Assembly: GCA_937901225.1 (NCBI GenBank)
Contig: CALCGX010000116.1
Coordinates: 1-19,132 of the forward strand
DNA: 19,132 nucleotides
Source of the DNA: an uncultured Bacteroidales bacterium
GTDB lineage: Bacteria; Bacteroidota; Bacteroidia; Bacteroidales; Paludibacteraceae
Reading direction: 5' to 3'
Both the position numbers and the translations under genes were made by a program. Position 1 is the stretch's first letter. Every line of letters begins with the position of its first letter. The notes below the pieces were generated by a model. The model saw only the letters and a program-made list of their open reading frames with translations. It made no database searches and was not told where the DNA came from. Positions 8,840-14,537 of this stretch are shown here, piece by piece.

Positions 8840-8871
8840 GAAGCGTCCATGAGTTGGACGCTTCTTTTTTT
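8840..8871 (+). terminator. Intrinsic terminator ending the first transcription unit
   Basis: A perfect 10-bp stem, GAAGCGTCCA (8840-8849) pairing with TGGACGCTTC (8855-8864), encloses a 5-nt loop (TGAGT). Seven T residues follow at 8865-8871. It lies 35 bp after the stop of the SusE/F-like gene and 11 bp before the next promoter, so it cleanly separates the two units. Confidence 0.93.
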
Positions 8872-8882
8872 ATGCCAAATTA

Positions 8883-8914
8883 TTTGCATATCTCAATTAA
8901 TTTTACTACCTTTG
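8883..8914 (+). promoter_or_regulatory. Bacteroidota-type promoter of the galactanase operon
   Basis: TTTG at 8883-8886 and TACCTTTG at 8907-8914 are separated by exactly 20 bp. Both elements match the Bacteroidota housekeeping-sigma consensus perfectly. Transcription should begin near 8921, about 16 nt before the ATG at 8937. No LacI-like palindrome is seen here, so this unit may be controlled differently from the transporter unit. Confidence 0.88.
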
Positions 8915-8936
8915 CAGCACAAAATAAATATATACC

Positions 8937-10079
8937 ATGAAAAAATATGCTTTATTCTTATTTGCTTTCTTGCCTATAATGCTTGTTGCGCAAGCGACTA
9001 TGAAAGTATGGGCAAACGATACGGTTACCGAATTTGATACCCGCAACATTGATAGTATCACTTTTGTGGATCTGTATCCTGATCCTATCATCGGTAGTTA
9101 TGCCTACGGCGCAGATTGTTCATGGATTTCAGAGCAAGAAGCGGATGGAGTGCTCTTTTATGACACCTTATGTCGTGCTACCGATGGCATGCGCGTAATG
9201 CGTGATGCAGGTATGAATTCAGTACGTCTGCGCGTATGGGTAAATCATACTACAGGCTGGTGCAATAAAGAGGATGTAATTTCCAAAGCTAAACGCGCTG
9301 CTGCGCTCAAACTGCGAGTGATGATAGATTTCCACTATTCCGACTTCTTCGCTGACCCCAGCCGCCAAAATATTCCTGTAGAGTGGGCAGATTACAACCT
9401 TGCACAGATGAAACAAGCCGTAGCTAACCATACTACCGAAGTGCTCTCTGCACTCAAAGCAGAAGGAGTGACCCCAGAATGGATTCAGGTGGGCAACGAG
9501 ACACGCAACGGTATGCTATGGCCTATGGGACAGTTGTGGAACAACAATGGTGACCTGCCTAATGGTTGGAAAAATTATGCAGCGCTTACTACTGCGGGAT
9601 ACGATGCCTGCAAAGCAATCTTCCCAGAGGCCTTGGTAATCGTGCATATCGACAATGCCTATGAGAACAATAACTGGTTTTTCCGTAAACTGAAGCAAAA
9701 TGGTGGTAAATTCGATATGATTGGACTAAGCCACTATCCAATGATGAAGCAATGGTCGGGCAAAGATTGGGATGAGATGAACTCACTTGCTGCATCAAAC
9801 ATTAAATTGCTACACAATGAATTCAATTGCCCTATTATGATCGTGGAGATCGGTACATTGGCTTCCTCTGTAGCAACTGCGACACAAGTAATTGCTGACT
9901 TCCGCCAACGTGTAGGTGCTTTAGACTATATGAAAGGTATCTTTTATTGGGAGCCACAAGTCTATAATAATTGGCGCCCTAAAGAGTATATCGAATTAGG
10001 ATGGGGTGCATACAATATGGGCGCTTTCACCTCAAAAGGACAACCCAATGAAGCCCTCAAAACTCTATGGAAAAGATAA
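8937..10079 (+). CDS. GH53 arabinogalactan endo-beta-1,4-galactanase
   Basis: The 380-residue enzyme cleaves internal beta-1,4-galactosyl linkages of pectic galactan and type I arabinogalactan. A signal peptide ends near LVAQA (residue 20), without a lipobox Cys. A short segment follows (about 21-45) with the pattern EFDTRNIDSITF, a motif I recall from many Bacteroidales secreted proteins. The GH53 TIM barrel starts around residue 52 (GSYAYGADCSW). RLRVWVN lies at 98-103. The predicted acid/base is Glu188 in WIQVGNE, followed by the family-typical GMLWPMG. The predicted nucleophile is Glu304 in IMIVEIG, and FYWEP lies at 336-340. Length and motifs fit a single-domain GH53. It is first in its operon and is probably periplasmic or exported further. 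This gene is the best single indicator that the locus targets galactan. Confidence 0.95.
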   Translation: MKKYALFLFAFLPIMLVAQATMKVWANDTVTEFDTRNIDSITFVDLYPDPIIGSYAYGADCSWISEQEADGVLFYDTLCRATDGMRVMRDAGMNSVRLRVWVNHTTGWCNKEDVISKAKRAAALKLRVMIDFHYSDFFADPSRQNIPVEWADYNLAQMKQAVANHTTEVLSALKAEGVTPEWIQVGNETRNGMLWPMGQLWNNNGDLPNGWKNYAALTTAGYDACKAIFPEALVIVHIDNAYENNNWFFRKLKQNGGKFDMIGLSHYPMMKQWSGKDWDEMNSLAASNIKLLHNEFNCPIMIVEIGTLASSVATATQVIADFRQRVGALDYMKGIFYWEPQVYNNWRPKEYIELGWGAYNMGAFTSKGQPNEALKTLWKR

Positions 10080-10106
10080 TTCATAATTCAAAATTCATCA
10101 TTCAAT
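10079..10106. repeat. ATTCATA-type heptamer array running into the GH2 start codon
   Basis: Four 7-bp units are read: ATTCATA (10079-10085), ATTCAAA (10086-10092), ATTCATC (10093-10099) and ATTCAAT (10100-10106). The last unit supplies the first two bases of the GH2 ATG. The array makes up the whole 25-bp spacer and leaves no ribosome-binding site. An identical 13-bp piece (aattcatcattca) recurs at 17551-17563. Confidence 0.75.
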
Positions 10107-12552
10107 GACTCTCCTGATTTTAGCAATCACTTCTCTGCTCACTTCGTGGCAATTTGCCAAAGAGCAAAATGACCACCAAATACCAGTAGCTGAGGATAAA
10201 CATTGGCAAGAAGTCTCTGTTCCACACGATTGGGCAATCTACGGACCATTCGACCGTGCCAATGATTTGCAAAACGTTACCGTTTGGCAAAATGGCGAGA
10301 CCTTCCCATCTATCAAGACTGGCCGCACAGGTGGACTACCATACATGGGTAGCGCATGGTATAAAACTAATGTCACTCTACCAACTACAGGCGCTGGCGC
10401 CGATCTACAGCGAAGCGATCTACCATCTACATCTACCAATTATTTCCTCCTCTTCGATGGCGCTATGAGCGAAGCCGAAGTCTTTGTCAATGGACAGAAA
10501 GTCTGCTTCTGGCCATATGGCTATAATGCTTTTCATTGTGACATTACATCTGCTTTGCACGTTGGTGACAACGAAATAGCTATTCGCCTCCAAAACCGCG
10601 AGCAGAGTAGCCGCTGGTACCCAGGTGCAGGACTCTTCCGCAATGTGCATTTTATTCATAAACCCCATGTATATGTTCCTATTTGGGGCACACATATCAC
10701 TACACCCTATGTGACCGAGGAATTGGCTGCTGTGAATATCAAAACACGTGTAGAAAATGCACTCAACAAACATATTGAGTTGCGCACTTCGCTTATTCAT
10801 AAAGCAACTGGAGAAGTGGTGGATTCGCTTGTTAGTCACTACGATGTAAAACACAACTTACCTCTTGAGCAAAACATCACTATCCACAATCCTGCTCTAT
10901 GGTCGCCTGAAACGCCTAACTTGTATGTCGCTCGCACCTGTGTGATTGCAGATAGCGTATACCAAGAAACGGTAGAAACCACCTTTGGCGTTCGTAGCGT
11001 ACAAATCGTACCAAATGTGGGGTTCCTACTCAATGGCAAAGTGCGTAAGATTCAGGGCGTATGTCTTCACCACGATCTTGGTCCTTTGGGCTCGGCAATT
11101 AACAAAGATGCACTACGCCGTCAGTTATTGATACTCAAGGAGATGGGCTGCGATGCTATTCGCACTTCACACAATATGCCTGCACCAGAGCAAATCGAAC
11201 TATGCGATGAACTGGGACTCATGGTCATGTGCGAGCCCTTTGATGAGTGGGATTGGGCAAAATGTAAAAATGGTTATAGTCGTTTCTTCAATGAATGGGC
11301 AGAGCGCGATATGGTGAATATGCTACATCATTTCCGCAACAACCCAAGTATCATCATGTGGTCTATTGGCAACGAAGTACCTACGCAATGTGACCCACAG
11401 GGATATAAAACAGCAAAAATGTTGCAAGATATATGCGTTCGTGAGGATGGAACACGTCCATGTACGGCGGGTATGGATCAAGTGACATGCGTTTTGGAGA
11501 ACGGTTTTGCTAGTGTTCTGCAAATAGTTGGACTCAATTACCGTCCTCATCGCTATTTGGAATCCTACCAACGTACACCTCAACACCTAATTCTTGGCTC
11601 GGAGACTGCCTCTACCGTTTCTTCTCGTGGTGTATATCTATTACCTGCATTGCCCGATGATACCGATCATATCACTAATATGAATCATCCGGGTGGCAAT
11701 AGCCAAACCAATCAATGCTCTAGTTATGACCTGCAATATTGCCCTTGGAGTAATCTTCCGGATGATGATTTCCGAAATATGGATGACTATGCTTGGACGA
11801 TTGGACAGTTCGTTTGGACAGGCTTTGACTATCTAGGTGAACCTTCTCCATGGGATACTGATGCTTGGCCAAGTCACTCTTCCTACTTCGGTATCATTGA
11901 CCTTGCAGGTATTCCTAAAGATCGCTACTACCTCTATCGCTCTATGTGGCGCAAGGATGTACATACTGTCCATCTCCTTCCTCATTGGAATTGGAATAAT
12001 GGCGATACCCTTCCAGTTATGGCATACACCGATGCCGCTGAAGGCGAACTCTTTGTCAATGGCAAGAGTATGGGTAAGGTACGCAAACTCACTCGCGAAG
12101 AGTCTGAAGCCGCTATTCAGGCAGGCGACCCATTGGGCTTGCAACGCCGCTATCGCCTCATCTGGGATAATGTCCCATACGAGGCAGGTGAGATTAAGGT
12201 CGTTACACCTGTAGGCGAGGCTATTCGCAAGACCGCAGGTGCACCACACCATATAGAGATGTACGTAGAGGATATCCCCGCAACAGACAATAAACCTCTT
12301 CACTTCGTGCGTGTACGTGTCTGCGATGCGAATGGCAACTTGTGCCCACAAGCTAGTCATCTCATTCGTTTCTCCACCAAAGGCGAAGGACACTTCCGCG
12401 CGGCTGCCAATGGCGATGCTGCTAATCTAGACCTCTTCCATATGCCTCAACACCATGCTTTTGCTGGCGAATTGACGGCTATTGTAGAAGGCAGTTGCAC
12501 ACTGACCGCTACCGCAAAAGGACTTAAAAAAGCAATAATAACCATTCAATAA
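10105..12552 (+). CDS. GH2 beta-galactosidase
   Basis: The 815-residue enzyme probably releases galactose from the galacto-oligosaccharides made by GH53. In order it shows the sugar-binding jelly-roll (from WQF at 15, VPHDW at 39-43, GSAWYKT at 82-88), an Ig-like domain (about 200-300), and a TIM barrel (IRTSHNMP, 352-359). The acid/base is Glu424 in WSIGNE and the nucleophile is Glu500 in LILGSE. A DUF4982-like segment (about 633-708) and a C-terminal Ig-like domain (about 712-815) follow. The signal peptide is atypical: MTLLILAITSLLTS lacks any positive residue, and the family's opening WQF follows at once. An in-frame TAA upstream excludes a longer start. Residues about 94-111 are an unusual loop encoded by repeats. 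The gene starts 25 bp after GH53 without a new promoter. GH2 also holds beta-glucuronidases and mannosidases; galactosidase is favoured by context. Confidence 0.9.
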   Translation: MTLLILAITSLLTSWQFAKEQNDHQIPVAEDKHWQEVSVPHDWAIYGPFDRANDLQNVTVWQNGETFPSIKTGRTGGLPYMGSAWYKTNVTLPTTGAGADLQRSDLPSTSTNYFLLFDGAMSEAEVFVNGQKVCFWPYGYNAFHCDITSALHVGDNEIAIRLQNREQSSRWYPGAGLFRNVHFIHKPHVYVPIWGTHITTPYVTEELAAVNIKTRVENALNKHIELRTSLIHKATGEVVDSLVSHYDVKHNLPLEQNITIHNPALWSPETPNLYVARTCVIADSVYQETVETTFGVRSVQIVPNVGFLLNGKVRKIQGVCLHHDLGPLGSAINKDALRRQLLILKEMGCDAIRTSHNMPAPEQIELCDELGLMVMCEPFDEWDWAKCKNGYSRFFNEWAERDMVNMLHHFRNNPSIIMWSIGNEVPTQCDPQGYKTAKMLQDICVREDGTRPCTAGMDQVTCVLENGFASVLQIVGLNYRPHRYLESYQRTPQHLILGSETASTVSSRGVYLLPALPDDTDHITNMNHPGGNSQTNQCSSYDLQYCPWSNLPDDDFRNMDDYAWTIGQFVWTGFDYLGEPSPWDTDAWPSHSSYFGIIDLAGIPKDRYYLYRSMWRKDVHTVHLLPHWNWNNGDTLPVMAYTDAAEGELFVNGKSMGKVRKLTREESEAAIQAGDPLGLQRRYRLIWDNVPYEAGEIKVVTPVGEAIRKTAGAPHHIEMYVEDIPATDNKPLHFVRVRVCDANGNLCPQASHLIRFSTKGEGHFRAAANGDAANLDLFHMPQHHAFAGELTAIVEGSCTLTATAKGLKKAIITIQ
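10402..10437. repeat. GATCTAC heptamers with a GCGAAGC core, inside the GH2 gene
   Basis: GATCTAC (10402-10408), then A and GCGAAGC (10410-10416), then GATCTAC (10417-10423), CATCTAC (10424-10430) and ATCTACC (10431-10437). Just upstream lies a second small hairpin, GGCGC-TG-GCGCC (10390-10401). The stretch encodes a Thr/Ser/Gly-rich loop between two strands of the N-terminal sugar-binding domain and keeps the frame. The layout, heptamers around a GC mini-hairpin, matches the element found at 16284-16326. Confidence 0.65.
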
Positions 12553-12561
12553 ATACATACC

Positions 12562-13725
12562 ATGAAACTCGAAGAATTAAAATCTGCTTACGAAGCAGCG
12601 TATCAAAAACCAGCAACCGACATATTCTTTTCACCTGGTCGCGTTAACTTAATAGGTGAACATACCGATTACAATGGTGGTTTTGTGTTCCCTTGCGCAC
12701 TCAGTTTTGGTACCTATCTCTTGCTTTCTCCTAATAACGAACAAAAGCTCAATTTCCGTTCGTTGAATATGGAGGCAGTATATGCATTAGGTTTGAACGA
12801 ACTGACTGCTCCACTACCTGACAAAGCATGGGCAAACTATCCATTAGGCGTCTTTGCTCAATTTATCAAACGTGGCATAACCATTACTCAGGGATACGAT
12901 ATCCTCTTTTGGGGTAATGTACCTGCAGGTGCGGGTTTGAGCAGTAGTGCTGCAATGGAGGTTGTAACCGCTTATGCACTAAACGATTTGCTTGGTACAG
13001 GATACCCACTTACTGAATTAGCCAAGATTGGCCGTGCCGCAGAGCACGAGTTTGCAGGCGTGATGTGTGGTATCATGGATCAGTTTGCTTCTGCACATGG
13101 CAAAGCTGACCATGCAATCTATTTAAATTGCGACACATTGGAGTATGAACTTGTACCAGTCAAATTGGATGGAGTGAAAGTGGTTGTTACCAACACCCAC
13201 TCACCTCACAAATTGGATTCTGGTTCCTTTAATGACCGTGTTCGTCAATGTCAATTAGCAGTAGAGCAAATTAATGCAGTACGCCCAATCCAATATTTGG
13301 CAGAACTCTCACAATCTGAATTTGAGCAAGTCAAAGATGCTATTACCGACGAAGTCGCACACCGCCGTGCTCGTCACGTAGTTGGCGAAGTACAACGTAC
13401 AGTGGATGCTGTAGAGGCGCTGCAAAAAGGAGATATTGAAAAGTTTGGCGTGTTGATGAATCAAAGTCATATTTCTCTGCGCGATGATTATGAAGTAACA
13501 GGTCCTCAATTGGATGCCCTTGCTGAAGCAGCATGGAAAGTGGAAGGCGTAATCGGTAGCCGTATGACGGGTGGTGGCTTTGGTGGTTGCACCGTATCAT
13601 TAGTACGCGCGGAAGCTATTCCTACCTTCATTGAGCAAGTCGGTGCCGAATATACCGAGAAGACTGGTCTGAAAGCCGATTTCTATATCGCAGAAATTGG
13701 CGATGGCGCACATCGTATATTGTAG
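12562..13725 (+). CDS. galK: Galactokinase
   Basis: The 387-residue cytoplasmic enzyme phosphorylates alpha-D-galactose at C1 with ATP, the first committed step of the Leloir pathway. All GHMP/galactokinase motifs are present: the galactokinase signature PGRVNLIGEHTDYNGG (25-40), the phosphate loop GNVPAGAGLSSSAAME (118-133), catalytic base Asp173 in GIMDQFAS with Arg27 as its partner, and the C-terminal GSRMTGGGFGGCTVSLV (332-348). Length is normal. The gene begins 9 bp after GH2 and 12 bp before the next gene, so galactose released by the upstream enzymes is handled by a kinase from the same mRNA. galT, galE and galM are not in the window. Confidence 0.97.
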   Translation: MKLEELKSAYEAAYQKPATDIFFSPGRVNLIGEHTDYNGGFVFPCALSFGTYLLLSPNNEQKLNFRSLNMEAVYALGLNELTAPLPDKAWANYPLGVFAQFIKRGITITQGYDILFWGNVPAGAGLSSSAAMEVVTAYALNDLLGTGYPLTELAKIGRAAEHEFAGVMCGIMDQFASAHGKADHAIYLNCDTLEYELVPVKLDGVKVVVTNTHSPHKLDSGSFNDRVRQCQLAVEQINAVRPIQYLAELSQSEFEQVKDAITDEVAHRRARHVVGEVQRTVDAVEALQKGDIEKFGVLMNQSHISLRDDYEVTGPQLDALAEAAWKVEGVIGSRMTGGGFGGCTVSLVRAEAIPTFIEQVGAEYTEKTGLKADFYIAEIGDGAHRIL

Positions 13726-13737
13726 TAAGTCATAAAG

Positions 13738-14484
13738 ATGTCGCTTATCTACATTGATGTTCCCAAGGGTAAACGTTTGGTTTGGTACCTTGCTGCAGAG
13801 GAATACTTTGCCCATAAGTTAGAGATACTATATCCCAACTCTACCGATAACTTTGATGGGGTACTATTCACTTGGATAGTACCCCCTACGGTTATCTTTG
13901 GTCGGCATCAGGTCATGCAAAACGAAGTGAATGTCGCTTTTTGCCAAACCAATGGCATTGCTATGTATCGCCGTAAGAGTGGGGGAGGGTGTGTATATGC
14001 CGACGAGGGCAACTTGATGATTAGTTATATCTCGCCATCTTCCCATAGCGAGCAAGTGTTTCAGAACTACTTGGATCGTATGTCGGATTGCTTGCGCAGG
14101 ATGGGATATGATGCGGTAAAGTCCACGCATAATGATATTATGGTAGGTGAACACAAAGTGTCAGGCAATGCGTGCTTTGCCCTTCCTCAAGCTACCATCG
14201 TTCATGGTACTTTACTCTATGATGTCAATTTTGAAATGCTGCAACAGGCCATTACGCCCTCGCAAGAGAAACTCGCCAAGCATGGCGTTCAATCCGTTCG
14301 CCAGCGGGTAAAGAATTTAAAAAACATTGCGAATACACTTGATTGGCAATCAACACAAGCATTAGCGCAAAAAATCAAGGAGTTTTGGTGCAACCAAACA
14401 TATATACCTACAGAAAAAGATATGCAAGAAGTTGATAAAATCGAGCAAGAATACCTTAATCTAGACTTCATCCATAGCCGATAA
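13738..14484 (+). CDS. Lipoate-protein ligase A family protein
   Basis: The 248-residue protein belongs to the biotin/lipoate ligase (BPL_LplA) fold. It shows PTVIFGRHQ (50-58), the ligand-binding YRRKSGGGCVYADEGNL (77-93), the catalytic Lys140 in NDIMVGEHKVSGNACF, and HGTLLYDVNFEML (156-168). Such enzymes attach lipoate, or in some relatives octanoate, to the E2 and GcvH domains of dehydrogenase complexes. It has no link to galactan; the 12-bp gap suggests it reads through from the galK transcript. The Tyr-Ala-Asp after GGGCV, where many family members have a His (VxH), is a small variation. A 10-bp inverted repeat (13858-13885) lies inside the gene. The exact reaction, ligase or transferase, is not decided by the sequence. 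Confidence 0.85.
   Translation: MSLIYIDVPKGKRLVWYLAAEEYFAHKLEILYPNSTDNFDGVLFTWIVPPTVIFGRHQVMQNEVNVAFCQTNGIAMYRRKSGGGCVYADEGNLMISYISPSSHSEQVFQNYLDRMSDCLRRMGYDAVKSTHNDIMVGEHKVSGNACFALPQATIVHGTLLYDVNFEMLQQAITPSQEKLAKHGVQSVRQRVKNLKNIANTLDWQSTQALAQKIKEFWCNQTYIPTEKDMQEVDKIEQEYLNLDFIHSR
13858..13885. repeat. Perfect 10-bp inverted repeat inside the lipoate ligase gene
   Basis: GGGGTACTAT (13858-13867) pairs perfectly with ATAGTACCCC (13876-13885) around an 8-nt loop (TCACTTGG). It encodes DGVLFTWIVPP, just before the conserved PTVIFGRHQ. No T-run follows, so it is not a standard terminator. It could form a hairpin in the mRNA or be chance. Confidence 0.6.
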
Positions 14485-14488
14485 ATAC

Positions 14489-14537
14489 CTCTAAACACTA
14501 AACAGTAGCCCGTAACGGGCGTCCCCTAAACACTAAC
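14489..14537. repeat. CTCTAAA heptamer/hairpin element, copy 1
   Basis: Heptamers CTCTAAA (14489-14495) and CACTAAA (14496-14502), then CAGTA, a perfect hairpin GCCCG-TAA-CGGGC (14508-14520), GTC, then CCCTAAA (14524-14530) and CACTAAC (14531-14537). It fills almost the entire 48-bp gap between the convergent lipoate ligase and ABC-F genes and overlaps the ABC-F stop codon. The hairpin has no T-run on either side, so it is not a typical terminator, though it might act as a weak one. Confidence 0.85.

Noticed and set aside
10469..10475. Further GCGAAGC hits, here and at 17615-17621, as extra mini-hairpin elements.
   Set aside because: Both are in ordinary Ser-Glu-Ala codons without heptamers around them. 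The bare 7-mer is therefore not evidence of the element.
11833..12393. A 186-codon frame on the - strand inside the GH2 gene.
   Set aside because: It lies opposite conserved GH2 sequence, with no promoter and no family resemblance.
14508..14520. The hairpin GCCCG-TAA-CGGGC between convergent genes as an intrinsic terminator.
   Set aside because: No T-run follows on either strand, and the hairpin is the core of a repeat element that also occurs inside a gene.
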